Source: Dolosigranulum pigrum ATCC 51524 (GTDB lineage Bacteria > Bacillota > Bacilli > Lactobacillales > Carnobacteriaceae_A). From it: a DNA stretch of 64,000 nucleotides. Location: the NCBI RefSeq assembly GCF_000245815.1, contig NZ_JH601103.1, positions 885,324-949,323 on the forward strand, read 5' to 3'. Every line of letters begins with the position of its first letter. The stretch's first letter is position 1. Positions 18,802 to 28,044 of the stretch are shown here, piece by piece. A model generated the notes under the pieces. The model was given only the letters and a program-made list of their open reading frames with translations, did no database searches and was not told the origin of the DNA. Made by a program: the position numbers and the translations under genes.

Positions 18802-19083
18802 ATGAGTCAGAAGCCGAGTCGCTTAAAGGCGGAAATTAATGGAAAAGACTATACAATTGTTGGCTTGAAACCCCAAAAACATATGCAAGTTGTCGTTGAG
18901 ATTATCCAAGCAGAATTAGCCGAATTAAAAAAACTAACTCACAAATTGGATGATGAACGACGAGCAGTGTTACTGGCTATCAATGCCAAATCAGAACAAC
19001 TAGAATTAGAAAAAGAAGTGATTCAGCTTCGAGATCAATTACAACAACTACAAGAAAAATTGAATAACAAGTCAATTAGTTAG
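18802..19083 (+). CDS. zapA: cell division protein ZapA
   Basis: A 93-residue FtsZ-ring stabiliser. The N-terminal globular part (KAEINGKDYTIVGL) and the C-terminal coiled coil (from about residue 40, ending QLQQLQEKLNN) fit ZapA, which cross-links FtsZ filaments. The start ATG 18802 follows AGGGGGAG; upstream GTG/ATG-like codons in frame lack a site. The position before cvpA and mutS2 matches the usual pheST-zapA-cvpA-mutS2 order in Firmicutes, which strengthens the call. The gap to the next gene is ten bases. Confidence 0.9.
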   Translation: MSQKPSRLKAEINGKDYTIVGLKPQKHMQVVVEIIQAELAELKKLTHKLDDERRAVLLAINAKSEQLELEKEVIQLRDQLQQLQEKLNNKSIS

Positions 19084-19093
19084 GAGTTTAGCC

Positions 19094-19669
19094 ATGCTTT
19101 TTACACTAGCGATCATTATTATTTTGCTACTAAGTATTTATGTAGGAATTAAACGGGGAATTATTTACCAACTGATTATGACAATTGGTTTTGTACTGTC
19201 ATATTGGATAGCGATTAATCAGTATAAGGTCATTTCATATTATGTGGAGCTCATTGTCCCTTACGGAATGCCCACTTCCGCGGATGAGAATCCCTTTGTT
19301 CTTTATTCACAAGACTTGATTTTTAATATGCGACATGCGTTCTATCACGGCTTGTCTTTCTTTATTGTCTTAGCATTAGGTTGGTTCATTACCCGCTTAG
19401 TCGGACGATTGTTGCAGTTCATTTCTGATTTGCAAGTGGATAGTTATGTGAATTTAATCGGAGGAGCAATTATTAGCTTTTTTGTTCATTATGTGGCACT
19501 ATTCTTTATTTTATTTGTCTTATCAGCATTGCCACTGAACTTTATTCAGCGACAGTTTAGATCGAGTAGCTTGTCGCGTGCAATTGTTCAATATACGCCG
19601 CTCTTATCAGAAGATGCGTATCAAAATTGGGTGACAAAGACAGATCAAAAATTAACCGATCAAAAATAA
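19094..19669 (+). CDS. CvpA family membrane protein
   Basis: A 191-residue inner-membrane protein with four hydrophobic segments, near residues 1-18, 25-45, 85-105 and 125-150. The KRGIIYQLIMTIGF stretch after helix 1 is typical of CvpA. In enterobacteria CvpA is needed for colicin V export and for tolerance of bile salts, but its molecular role is unknown. In Firmicutes it is usually located between zapA and mutS2, as here. It is likely co-transcribed with zapA. Confidence 0.85.
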   Translation: MLFTLAIIIILLLSIYVGIKRGIIYQLIMTIGFVLSYWIAINQYKVISYYVELIVPYGMPTSADENPFVLYSQDLIFNMRHAFYHGLSFFIVLALGWFITRLVGRLLQFISDLQVDSYVNLIGGAIISFFVHYVALFFILFVLSALPLNFIQRQFRSSSLSRAIVQYTPLLSEDAYQNWVTKTDQKLTDQK

Positions 19670-19766
19670 ATCGATATAAATAATGATAAAGAAGTATTGA
19701 TGAAAAGAGATTTTGTCTTTTATCAATACTTCTATATTATTACATGGAATGAAAGGTGATTTTTAC

Positions 19767-22139
19767 ATGCGAAACAGTGTGAAAGATTCGATTCAGACAT
19801 TAGAATTTCCTAAAGTTAAAAAACAACTCCAAGGCTTAACTGTCTCTTCCTTAGCAAAAAAACATGCTGGCAATATTAAACCGTCTGCGGATAAGGCGTT
19901 AGTCCAAAAGTGGCAAGATGAAACCGAAGATGCTGCGAAATTATTGCGGATGAAAGGTGGCTTACCGATTGCTGCTTTTGAAGACATTAAACCACATCTA
20001 AAACGTTTGACAATCGGTGGTGTGTTGAGTGAGGGTGAAATTGTCGATATTGCCCGAGTCATCAAAAACAGTCGCGAATTGAAACAATTTTTTAGCCAGC
20101 TAAAGGAAGAAGCCATTGAACTAAAGCAATTGTACCAACTCAATGACGCACTGTATTCCTTGCAAAGCTTGGAAAGAAAAATTCGAGAAGTGATCGATGA
20201 GTCCGGGACAGTGAGTGATGATGCGAGTCCCAAGCTCCGTGGTATTCGTACGGGTATTAAGCAGATGGAGCAGTCGGTTCGTGATAAGTTAGACCGCATT
20301 GTTCGCGGGAAGCAATCGCGGTATTTAACAGATTCAATTATTACGATTCGAAATAATCGCTATGTGATCCCGGTAAAAGCTGATAGCCGTGCTGTTTTCG
20401 GCGGTGTTGTGCACGATCAGAGCTCAACAGGTCAGACATTATTTATCGAACCACAATCTGTCTTGAACTTGAATAATAAATTAAAACAATATCGCAGTGA
20501 AGAGCAAGCTGAGATTGACCGAATTTTGGCTGAATTAAGTGAATTAATCGCGCCGCATACGAATGAGATTGAAGCGAACTTGCGCAGATTAGTTCAGTTT
20601 GACTTTATTCAAGCCAAGGCAACTTACGCGAAGCAACTGGATGCCAGTCGTCCGGAGATTAGTGAGAATTTAAGTGTCTCTTTAATAGGAGCACGTCATC
20701 CCTTAATTAAGGCAGATGAAGTCGTGGCGAATGATATTATAATTGGTGAAGACTATAAGGCAATTGTCGTCACTGGACCCAATACTGGTGGGAAAACTGT
20801 TATTTTGAAAACACTTGGGTTAATGCAATTGATGGGGCAAGCCGGACTACATATTCCAGCTGAACAGGGGAGTGTGATCGGTCTATTCACAAAATGGTTT
20901 GCTGACATTGGAGATGAACAATCGATTGAACAGAGTCTATCGACATTCTCTAGTCATATGACAAATATCGTCAGCATCTTAAATCAATTAGATGAGAAGA
21001 GTTTGATTTTGTTAGATGAACTAGGAGCCGGAACTGATCCACAAGAAGGAGCGGCCTTAGCGATCGCGATGTTGGATTATATTGCAAGTCAAGGCAGTAC
21101 AGTAATGATTACATCGCACTATCCAGAACTAAAAGTTTACGGCTATAACCGGCCTCAGACGATTAATGCCAGTATGGAGTTCGACGTGGATTCCTTAAGT
21201 CCAACTTATCGCTTATTGCTTGGTGTGCCAGGGCGTAGTAATGCGTTTGAAATCGCTCGACGTCTGGGCTTATCAGAACACATTATCGCTTCCTCACAAC
21301 AATTAATGAGTGGGGAGAGCCAGAGTGTTGATAATATGATTGGTGACTTAGAACAGAAGCGAAAAGAAGCCGAAAAACAAAATAAACAGTTAAAACAAGA
21401 ATTATACCAAGCGACACAACTGCATAATGAGTTAAAAGACTTCTATGCCTCTTATGAAAAACACAAAGATCATTTGGAACAAAAAGCGCAAGAAGAAGCA
21501 AATGAGATAATTCAAGAAGCACAAAAAGAGGCAGACCGTATTATTGAAGAGTTGCGTCATCGACAACTTGAAGGTGAGCAAGCACCAAATGTGAAAGAAC
21601 ATGAATTTATCGATGCTAAATCCCGTCTATCTAATTTGCATTACGAACAAGAACACTTGAAGCAAAATAAAGTTCTGCAAAAAGAAAAACAGAAAAAAGA
21701 ATTGGCGGCTGGGGATGAAGTGCATGTTCTCTCGTTCGATCAACCGGGCATATTGGTGGAACAAACCGATGAGAAAGAATGGGTTGTTCAGATGGGGATG
21801 TTGAAGATGAAGATTGATGAATCAGAATTGAAAGTAAAAGAGACGAAAGAAAAAGCGAAGCAACCAAAAACAACCGTCCGTGCATCGAAGAGCTCTATTC
21901 GAACAGAAGTTGACTTGCGCGGTCAACGCGTCCATGAAGCGGTTAAATCGCTTGAACAGTACATCGATCAAGCATTGTTGGCAAATTATCATCAAGTGAC
22001 TATTATTCATGGAATGGGAACAGGTGCTGTGCGTAAAGCTGTTCATAAGCGCTTGCGTGAACATCCTCGAGTTGCTTCCTTTAATGATGCACCGGCTAAC
22101 CAAGGAGGGAACGGTGCAACAATTGTCACCTTCAAATAA
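19767..22139 (+). CDS. mutS2: MutS2 (ribosome/collision factor, Smr endonuclease domain)
   Basis: A 790-residue MutS-like ATPase. It lacks the mismatch-reading domain of MutS. The Walker A is GPNTGGKTV (near residue 340), Walker B is LILLDELGAGTDPQEG, and a long coiled coil covers about 520-640. The C-terminal Smr domain (about 712-790) has VDLRGQRVHEA and IHGMGTGAVRKAV. In B. subtilis MutS2 acts on collided ribosomes and feeds the RqcH pathway; rqcH is also in this window (26.8 kb). I chose ATG 19767 because AAAGGTGA sits seven bases before it; the frame is open further upstream. Confidence 0.95.
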   Translation: MRNSVKDSIQTLEFPKVKKQLQGLTVSSLAKKHAGNIKPSADKALVQKWQDETEDAAKLLRMKGGLPIAAFEDIKPHLKRLTIGGVLSEGEIVDIARVIKNSRELKQFFSQLKEEAIELKQLYQLNDALYSLQSLERKIREVIDESGTVSDDASPKLRGIRTGIKQMEQSVRDKLDRIVRGKQSRYLTDSIITIRNNRYVIPVKADSRAVFGGVVHDQSSTGQTLFIEPQSVLNLNNKLKQYRSEEQAEIDRILAELSELIAPHTNEIEANLRRLVQFDFIQAKATYAKQLDASRPEISENLSVSLIGARHPLIKADEVVANDIIIGEDYKAIVVTGPNTGGKTVILKTLGLMQLMGQAGLHIPAEQGSVIGLFTKWFADIGDEQSIEQSLSTFSSHMTNIVSILNQLDEKSLILLDELGAGTDPQEGAALAIAMLDYIASQGSTVMITSHYPELKVYGYNRPQTINASMEFDVDSLSPTYRLLLGVPGRSNAFEIARRLGLSEHIIASSQQLMSGESQSVDNMIGDLEQKRKEAEKQNKQLKQELYQATQLHNELKDFYASYEKHKDHLEQKAQEEANEIIQEAQKEADRIIEELRHRQLEGEQAPNVKEHEFIDAKSRLSNLHYEQEHLKQNKVLQKEKQKKELAAGDEVHVLSFDQPGILVEQTDEKEWVVQMGMLKMKIDESELKVKETKEKAKQPKTTVRASKSSIRTEVDLRGQRVHEAVKSLEQYIDQALLANYHQVTIIHGMGTGAVRKAVHKRLREHPRVASFNDAPANQGGNGATIVTFK

Positions 22140-22225
22140 TGATGCTAGTTCAATTATTAGCGAAAAGAGATGAACTATGATACACTGTAAGCAGTGTACG
22201 ATTGAAATCGAGAGGAGAAATGATA

Positions 22226-22534
22226 ATGGTACAAGCAATAACAGATTCAAACTTCAAAACAAAAACAGATGCAGGATTGACCTTGACAGATTTTTGGGCA
22301 ACATGGTGTGGTCCATGTAAGATGCAATCACCGATTATTGAAGAATTAGCAGAAGAAATTGATTTTGCTGACATTTACAAAATAGATGTCGACGAGAACC
22401 AAGATACTGCTCAAGAATTGGGCATTATGAGTATTCCGACATTGCTAATCAAAAAAGATGGAGAAATTGTCGAAAAATTAGTTGGCTTCCACGATAAAGA
22501 ACAATTAAAAGCCATCTTGAGTAAACATAAATAA
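22226..22534 (+). CDS. trxA: thioredoxin
   Basis: A 102-residue cytosolic disulfide reductase. The active site WCGPCK is followed by the usual cis-proline loop in MSIPTLLI. It reduces ribonucleotide reductase, peroxiredoxins and others, and is itself reduced by TrxB. AGAGGAG lies eight bases before ATG 22226; an ATG six bases upstream is too close to that site. A terminator follows, so it is separate from murI. Location after mutS2 is standard in Firmicutes. Confidence 0.95.
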   Translation: MVQAITDSNFKTKTDAGLTLTDFWATWCGPCKMQSPIIEELAEEIDFADIYKIDVDENQDTAQELGIMSIPTLLIKKDGEIVEKLVGFHDKEQLKAILSKHK

Positions 22535-22549
22535 TTATATTACCAGGAC

Positions 22550-22583
22550 AAAAGGGTTCATCTGAAATAGGTGAACTCTTTTT
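22550..22583 (+). terminator. trxA terminator
   Basis: AAAAGGGTTCA pairs with TGAACTCTTTT (one wobble), followed by TT. The T run overlaps the likely -35 region for murI; TATAAT at 22603-22608 is the likely -10. Confidence 0.8.
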
Positions 22584-22637
22584 GATATGGGATAATATTT
22601 GGTATAATGGAGCTAGAAGGATAAGAGGGAATTATTT

Positions 22638-23456
22638 ATGAAGAAGAGACCGATTGGATTTATTGATTCTGGTGTCGGTGGTTTGACGGTAGTGAAGGAA
22701 GCGATGCGACAATTACCGCATGAAGTGTTCTGTTATATTGGTGATACGGCGCGCTGTCCGTACGGGCCGAGAACACCGGAACAAGTTAGACAATTTACGA
22801 TAGAATTAGCTTATTTTTTGATGGAAAAAGATATTAAGTTGTTAGTTATTGCATGTAATACAGCAACTGCAACGGCGCTCACAACCTTGAAAGAGTTGCT
22901 CCCGATTCCGATTGTCGGTGTTATTTTACCTGGAAGTCGAGCCGCGATTAAAGCAACACGCAATCAACGTATTGCTGTGATTGGAACCGAGGGAACCATT
23001 GCATCCAATGAATATCAAACATCAATTTTCCGCAAAAATCAGCAGATTGATGTTGTTAGCTTAGCCTGTCCGAAGTTTGTGCCGGTTGTTGAAAGCAATG
23101 AATATACGGGACCGCTTGCTAAGCGTGTGGTACGAGAGACACTGATGCCACTACATAAAACAAAAATGGATACGCTAATTTTAGGATGTACTCATTATCC
23201 GTTATTACGACCGATTATTCAGGATGTGGTGGGACAAGAGATTCAGTTAATTGATTCTGGAGCAGAGACCATTAATGAAGTGAGTGTTTTGTTGGATTAT
23301 TATAACTTAGCGGAAGATACCCCTAATAGTGACCCATTGCATCAATTTTATACGACAGGTTCCGCAGAGATGTTCAAACGAATTGCGTCTGCTTGGTTAG
23401 GGTTAGATCATCTTGTAGTGAATCACATTAATTTGAAGGAGATTGAAGGAGATTGA
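22638..23456 (+). CDS. murI: glutamate racemase
   Basis: Makes D-glutamate for peptidoglycan (272 residues). The two catalytic cysteines are C73 (IACNTATA) and C184 (LGCTHYPLL), with D10 (FIDSGVGG) also in the active site. Length is normal. It heads a group murI-rdgB-yfcE-cbpB with tight spacing. The last codons lie in a 10-base tandem repeat that runs into the ribosome site of rdgB, so the exact C-terminus (KEIEGD here) depends on repeat number. Confidence 0.97.
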   Translation: MKKRPIGFIDSGVGGLTVVKEAMRQLPHEVFCYIGDTARCPYGPRTPEQVRQFTIELAYFLMEKDIKLLVIACNTATATALTTLKELLPIPIVGVILPGSRAAIKATRNQRIAVIGTEGTIASNEYQTSIFRKNQQIDVVSLACPKFVPVVESNEYTGPLAKRVVRETLMPLHKTKMDTLILGCTHYPLLRPIIQDVVGQEIQLIDSGAETINEVSVLLDYYNLAEDTPNSDPLHQFYTTGSAEMFKRIASAWLGLDHLVVNHINLKEIEGD

Positions 23457-23460
23457 AGGA
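23431..23460 (+). repeat. three copies of a 10-base repeat at the murI/rdgB junction
   Basis: The unit GATTGAAGGA occurs at 23441-23450 and 23451-23460, with an almost identical copy (ATTTGAAGGA) at 23431-23440. The array contains the murI stop codon and the Shine-Dalgarno of rdgB. Confidence 0.9.
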
Positions 23461-23464
23461 AAAT

Positions 23465-24088
23465 ATGGAACAGAATAAATTAATTATTATTGCAACACAC
23501 AATAAAGGAAAAGCAGCAGAGTTTGAAGCGCTATTCGAACCGTTGGGCTATGAAGTGAAGACCATGCATGACTTCCCAGATATAGAGCCAGTAGAAGAGA
23601 CGGGGCTGACCTTTGAAGAGAATGCTCGGTTGAAGGCTGAAACGGTAGCTGCAGAGATGGGAACCTTTGTATTAGCGGATGATTCCGGCTTAGCAGTTGA
23701 TGGCTTAGATGGGTTACCTGGAGTACATTCAGCACGATTCGCGGGGGAAGAGGCGAGTGATGCAGCGAATAATGCCAAGCTATTAGCTGAATTAGGAGAA
23801 GATTTGCGTCTTGACCGGACAGCACACTTCCATTGTACGTTAGCTTTGGCCCACCCAGATAAAGAGACTTTAATCATTAAAGGTCAAGTGGATGGGGAGA
23901 TTGCTAAATTACCACAAGGCGAGCACGGTTTTGGGTATGATCCTCTCTTTTATTTGCCGGACCGTGATCAAACCATGGCCCAGCTAACAGCAGCTGAAAA
24001 GAATAAAATTAGTCACCGCGCACATGCGATTAAACAGTTGAAACAACAGTTGAGTGAGTGGCTAGCAGATGAAGGAGATGTGTTGTAG
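23465..24088 (+). CDS. rdgB: XTP/dITP diphosphatase (RdgB/HAM1)
   Basis: A 207-residue house-cleaning pyrophosphatase that removes dITP, dXTP and similar nucleotides to protect DNA and RNA. Motifs of the family are all there: IIATHNKGKAAEF at the start, LTFEENARLKA, the DDSGLAVD loop, GVHSARFAG and the C-terminal EKNKISHRAHA. ATG 23465 with GAAGGA four bases before is preferred; a TTG at 23453 is an alternative, overlapping murI. Directly followed by yfcE, whose ATG abuts the stop codon, so translation is coupled. Confidence 0.96.
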   Translation: MEQNKLIIIATHNKGKAAEFEALFEPLGYEVKTMHDFPDIEPVEETGLTFEENARLKAETVAAEMGTFVLADDSGLAVDGLDGLPGVHSARFAGEEASDAANNAKLLAELGEDLRLDRTAHFHCTLALAHPDKETLIIKGQVDGEIAKLPQGEHGFGYDPLFYLPDRDQTMAQLTAAEKNKISHRAHAIKQLKQQLSEWLADEGDVL

Positions 24089-24595
24089 ATGAAAGTACTG
24101 ATTATTAGTGATAATCATGGGGATAAGACCATTCTAGATGAAATTAAAGAAAAGTATCAAGATCAAGTGGACGGGATGATTCACTGTGGCGATTCTGAAC
24201 TAAACGATACGGATGGCATCTGGGAGACATATCAACCTGTTGAGGGAAATTGTGATTATTATGGTGATTATCCAACTGAACGCATTGTTGAAATTGGTGA
24301 TGCATCGTTTCTAGTAGTCCATGGTCATCGTCACCGAGTGAAGCAAGATTTGTCTTATTTAGCTGAAGCTGCCCAACAGAAAGGCTTGCAGTTTGCTTTT
24401 TATGGACATACCCATATTCCGAAAGTTGATCAGATAGGTGATGTGTATGTGATTAATCCAGGAAGTATTGCACAACCGCGGTATCCTTATTCAGTGGGAA
24501 CGTATGCCGTCTTAGAATGGACGGATACAGAACGACGGATAACTTATTATGACCGCGATCACCAAGCGTATGATGAGCTCAGTCAAGAACTATAA
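24089..24595 (+). CDS. YfcE/YsnB-family metallophosphoesterase
   Basis: A 168-residue two-metal phosphodiesterase. The calcineurin-like motifs are D8-N-H (ISDNHGD), MIHCGDSE, VEGNCD, VVHGHR and FYGHTH. Members cleave phosphodiesters such as cyclic nucleotides or 2',3'-cyclic ends in vitro, but the cellular substrate is unknown. It begins at the base after the rdgB stop codon; the site AAGGAG lies in the end of rdgB. The order rdgB then yfcE is a common pair in Firmicutes. Confidence 0.9.
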   Translation: MKVLIISDNHGDKTILDEIKEKYQDQVDGMIHCGDSELNDTDGIWETYQPVEGNCDYYGDYPTERIVEIGDASFLVVHGHRHRVKQDLSYLAEAAQQKGLQFAFYGHTHIPKVDQIGDVYVINPGSIAQPRYPYSVGTYAVLEWTDTERRITYYDRDHQAYDELSQEL

Positions 24596-24609
24596 GAGAG
24601 GGAATATAG

Positions 24610-25083
24610 ATGATTTCAGATGTAATGAAAGAATATTTATTATCCGACGAACCAACGCTAGTAAAGCCAGAAGAGGAAGTGGCTGTTGTCAATTCGTGGC
24701 ACACATTGGAGCATGCTATTTTGATCTTGACGGCCGATCAGTATTCTACTGTTCCGGTGTTAGATCGGGACTCGAAGGTGTTAGGTCTTATTTCGATGCC
24801 TAAAATTATTAAGGCTATTATGGGAAATGAGGCCATTGATTTTAACCGATTAAGTGAGATTACAGTCGGGGATATTATTGATGGCGAGGAGTTCCCCTAT
24901 GTCTATGATGATTTTGATTTAGAAGATATCTTACAAAAATTAGTGCGTACAGCCTTTTTAACCGTCATTGATCGTGAAGGAACGTTTAAGGGAATTATTA
25001 CCCGAAGTGAGATGCTTAAGGGAACCAACCGAATTGTGCATATGTTAGAAAGTGATTATGAGTTAATTAAGAAAGAAAAATAA
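24610..25083 (+). CDS. cbpB: CBS-pair protein, CbpB/DarB-like c-di-AMP receptor
   Basis: A 157-residue stand-alone CBS pair: CBS1 at about residues 20-72 (ADQYSTVPVLDRDSKVLGLIS) and CBS2 at about 92-150 (VRTAFLTVIDREGTFKGIITRSEMLKG). The length and the MISDVMKEYLL start match DarB of Bacillus and CbpB of Listeria, which bind cyclic di-AMP and, when free of it, activate Rel and pyruvate carboxylase. Those partners are established in other species; here the role is by homology. It is the last gene of the murI group and ends at a strong stem. Confidence 0.8.
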   Translation: MISDVMKEYLLSDEPTLVKPEEEVAVVNSWHTLEHAILILTADQYSTVPVLDRDSKVLGLISMPKIIKAIMGNEAIDFNRLSEITVGDIIDGEEFPYVYDDFDLEDILQKLVRTAFLTVIDREGTFKGIITRSEMLKGTNRIVHMLESDYELIKKEK

Positions 25084-25087
25084 ATAA

Positions 25088-25131
25088 AACCATTAAAGCT
25101 AGGCTACGTCTGTAGTCTAGCTTTAATGGTT
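25088..25131. terminator. 20-base-pair terminator stem between convergent genes
   Basis: 25088-25107 pairs with 25112-25131 (one wobble). The T-rich tail is clear on the minus strand (TTTTATTTA), so it best serves rqcH; the plus side lacks a true T run. Confidence 0.8.
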
Positions 25132-25140
25132 AGTTAGGGA

Positions 25141-26847
25141 TTAGAGTTGTTCTAACGACTCGATATAGCCTTCACTCGGCGTTGCAAAATAAGTATCCTG
25201 TCCTTCATAAGTGACAAAGCCGGGTTTTCCGCCGTTTGGTTTGTTAACATACTTCACTTGGACGGCATCGACGGGCACATTGGCAGATTCTCTATATTTA
25301 CTGAAGTAGGCAGCTAAGTGCGCAGCTTCTTCAAAGGTTTTTTCACTTGGATTTGATCCACGAATAATAACATGCGACCCCGGGATGTTTTGGGCGTGAA
25401 GCCACCAATCTTCACGATTAGCGGTGCGATGTGTTAATTGATCATTTTGTCGGTTGTTACGGCCAACATAGATATCCGCACCATCCGATGAGCGGAAATG
25501 ATAGGGCTTAGACGCTTTTGACTGTTTTTTCTTTTGGTGTGAATTCTTTTTCTGTTTTAGATAGCCTTCATCGCGGAGTTCATCACGAATGTCTTCGATG
25601 TCAGCCAGGGTGATCGTATCAAGACCAGCTAGAACAGATTCCAGGTAAGTCAATTCTTGTTTAGTGAGTTTGATTTGCGATGTGAGGTGTTTTTTGCGTT
25701 TTTTCAACTTTTGATAGTGCTTGAAGTAGTCTTGAGCATTTTGGGCAGGTGATTTTTCGGGATCAAGTGTAATATCAATCGGTTCATTATCATTGTAGAA
25801 GTTTTGTAAGGTGATAGATTCTTGACCTGGTTGTACTTCATGCATAAAGGCAGTTAAAACTTCTCCCTTCACTTGATATTCTTCAGCGCGCTCCGTTTCT
25901 GCCAATTCTTCCCGCATTTTTTCTAGTTTATTCGCATTTTTTTTCAACTCATTATTGACGAGTGAAGTAATATCTTGAGATTTTTGACGAATACGGTCTT
26001 GGGTTACTTTTTTGTCATAATATTTGTCTAAGAGGTGACTTAATGATTCAAAGGTTTGTGCCGGACCTTCTTCAGAGATATAGTTAAAGGCAGAGAAGGT
26101 AGGGGTTCTCTTAGGATAAAGTGTTGGTGTGTACGGTCGTTGGTCGAATTGCTGGAAAAATGCTGTAGCAACCCTTACATAATCTTTTTCAGGTGCTTGC
26201 GCTAATCGTTCGGCTAATTCGCGGGCTGACTGGCGACCGAACCCTTGGAAAGTCTCTTGAATCCATTTAGTTGTTGCTTTGACCGTATCTGTGACCGGGA
26301 AGTCTAGCTCTATTAAGTCGGCAGTAAATGGGTTTAGTTTATCTTGTGTCGGTGCCGAAATAAAGTCACTCCCTGGTAAAATCGTTCGGTAAGAGTTCTG
26401 ACTTGGTGGGAGATGTTTAATACTGTCGATAATGCGATTCTCATCATTATTGACTAAGATCATATTACTATGACGCCCCATAATTTCGATTACTAGAGTT
26501 GTGGACTGTTCATCACCTAGTTCGTTCCGTCCTGAGACACTGAGATGAATGATTCGGTCATTGCCCACTTGCTTCATCTCAGTGAGGAATCCATTTTCCA
26601 AGTATTTTCGCAAGATCATACAATAATGAGGTGGATGTTGTGGATTATCGAAATCTCGCTGCGTTTTTTGGATGCGAGCGTATTGTGGGTGAGCTGAGAT
26701 TAGAATATCGTGATTTTTGCGGTTGGCTCGAATGCGTAAGATAATTTCATTATCAAAGGGTTGATAAATCTTGGTAATGCGTCCTCCGACAAGTTCATGG
26801 TTTAATTCATTAATCATTGCGTGTGTAAATAAGCCATCAAATGACAT
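25141..26847 (-). CDS. rqcH: RqcH (Rqc2/NEMF homolog)
   Basis: A 568-residue ribosome quality control factor of the NFACT family, often called fibronectin-binding protein. It binds the 50S subunit with a stalled peptidyl-tRNA and recruits tRNA-Ala to add C-terminal alanine tails, marking the chain for degradation. The NFACT-N domain covers about 1-190 (VGGRITKIYQPFDNEI), helix-hairpin and long coiled-coil parts about 190-430, and NFACT-R about 445-560 (DIYVGRNNRQND, GSHVIIRG). The length is normal. Monocistronic; upstream of its ATG is GAAAGGAG. Surface display has been claimed for homologues, but no export signal is present. Confidence 0.95.
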   Translation of the reverse strand: MSFDGLFTHAMINELNHELVGGRITKIYQPFDNEIILRIRANRKNHDILISAHPQYARIQKTQRDFDNPQHPPHYCMILRKYLENGFLTEMKQVGNDRIIHLSVSGRNELGDEQSTTLVIEIMGRHSNMILVNNDENRIIDSIKHLPPSQNSYRTILPGSDFISAPTQDKLNPFTADLIELDFPVTDTVKATTKWIQETFQGFGRQSARELAERLAQAPEKDYVRVATAFFQQFDQRPYTPTLYPKRTPTFSAFNYISEEGPAQTFESLSHLLDKYYDKKVTQDRIRQKSQDITSLVNNELKKNANKLEKMREELAETERAEEYQVKGEVLTAFMHEVQPGQESITLQNFYNDNEPIDITLDPEKSPAQNAQDYFKHYQKLKKRKKHLTSQIKLTKQELTYLESVLAGLDTITLADIEDIRDELRDEGYLKQKKNSHQKKKQSKASKPYHFRSSDGADIYVGRNNRQNDQLTHRTANREDWWLHAQNIPGSHVIIRGSNPSEKTFEEAAHLAAYFSKYRESANVPVDAVQVKYVNKPNGGKPGFVTYEGQDTYFATPSEGYIESLEQL

Positions 26848-27001
26848 ATAGACATGCTCCTTTCGTTGAAAAGCAGTAGGTTTTATTATACCATTGATAT
26901 GTGGATTTGACTAATTTTCAAAATAGGATTGCACTCGAGAGCTAAAACTGATATATTTGTATTGAGCAATTATTAAAGGCTACTGATAAAGGAGGATGTC
27001 G

Positions 27002-27433
27002 GTGGAACAATTTAGTGATACATCACTGTTGTTAGAGCGGATGGATGAATTTACACGGTTGTATAAGAAGTTAAATAGCTTGTTGTTAGCTCATTTTGGG
27101 TTAACTGAGTCGAGCTTGCTGTTATTTGACATTATTGGCGATGAGGAATTGACACTTAAAGCAATTACGGAGCAAAGTTATTTAGATAAGTCAACTATTA
27201 GCCGACAAGTGAATTCATTAGTAAGCAAAGATATGGTGACGAAAGCAGACGGTGAAGATAAGCGCTATTCTTATTTTAAGTTGACACCGGAAGCGAAGCA
27301 ACTTTATCATCAGTTCAGAGAAGAATCTGTGCGTGGCTTTGCTGATTTATTGGCGAGCATGACGGATGATGAACAACAAAAATTATCAATTCTACTCAAT
27401 CGTGTGAATCGATTGTATAGAACAGCATTATAA
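27002..27433 (+). CDS. MarR-family transcriptional regulator
   Basis: A 143-residue winged-helix dimer. The recognition helix lies in LDKSTISRQVNSLVSKDMV and the wing in DGEDKRYSYFKLTPEA, the classic MarR pattern. The GTG at 27002 is chosen because AAAGGAGG ends six bases upstream; the ATG at 26996 touches that site. The next gene, an ECF transporter S component, starts 21 bases after its stop, so the two are co-transcribed and the regulator may control that vitamin uptake gene. The ligand is unknown. Confidence 0.88.
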   Translation: MEQFSDTSLLLERMDEFTRLYKKLNSLLLAHFGLTESSLLLFDIIGDEELTLKAITEQSYLDKSTISRQVNSLVSKDMVTKADGEDKRYSYFKLTPEAKQLYHQFREESVRGFADLLASMTDDEQQKLSILLNRVNRLYRTAL

Positions 27434-27454
27434 GAAGAAAGGCGATATAAAACG

Positions 27455-28033
27455 ATGAAACAAACTATAAACACAAAACGCTTGACCATGATGGCCATTG
27501 CGACAGCTATTTTATTAATTCAAAATTTTGTTCCTTTTTTAGGAAATTTACCGTTGCCACCACTTAATCCAACGATCATTCATATAACCGTTATTGTTTT
27601 TACCTTTTTGTTAGGAACAAGAGATGGCATGATAATTGGTGCGATTTGGGGGATTATTCGCATGATTCGTGCGTTTGCAATGCCGGCGAGTCCACTTGAT
27701 CCACTGATTTGGACAAATCCAATGATTGCCGTACTACCTAGATTATTGATTGGCTTAACAGTCGGTGTAACGTATCAATGGTTGCGCAAAAAATGGCCAG
27801 ATGCACGTAGCTTGCGGATCTCTGCCTTTTTAGGCTCGTTAACCAATACAGTATTTGTGATGTTATTTATCTACGTTTTCTTTACCGAAGATATTGCTTA
27901 CTTGATGAATATTCAGATGGACAATATTGTCTATGGATTATTAGCTATTGTTGTGACATCAGGTATTCCAGAAGCAATTATTGCAGCGATTATTGCACCA
28001 ATTGTCGTTAAACCGTTGAAGAAAATTTATTAG
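27455..28033 (+). CDS. ECF transporter S component
   Basis: A 192-residue membrane protein with about six helices. The N-terminal MAIATAILLIQNFVP, then LNPTIIHITVIVFTFLLG with a long loop and PRLLIGLTVG, fit S components of energy-coupling factor transporters, which bind a vitamin and hand it over to a shared EcfAA'T module. The layout is nearest to the PanT (pantothenate) type, but the substrate is not proven. No ecfAAT genes lie in the window, as expected for a group II system. Start ATG follows GAAAGGCG. Confidence 0.82.
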   Translation: MKQTINTKRLTMMAIATAILLIQNFVPFLGNLPLPPLNPTIIHITVIVFTFLLGTRDGMIIGAIWGIIRMIRAFAMPASPLDPLIWTNPMIAVLPRLLIGLTVGVTYQWLRKKWPDARSLRISAFLGSLTNTVFVMLFIYVFFTEDIAYLMNIQMDNIVYGLLAIVVTSGIPEAIIAAIIAPIVVKPLKKIY

Positions 28034-28044
28034 GAGGACTGTTT

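Noticed and set aside
19793..20299. 168-codon minus-strand frame opposite mutS2
   Set aside because: Antisense shadow of a complete MutS2 gene; no start signal.
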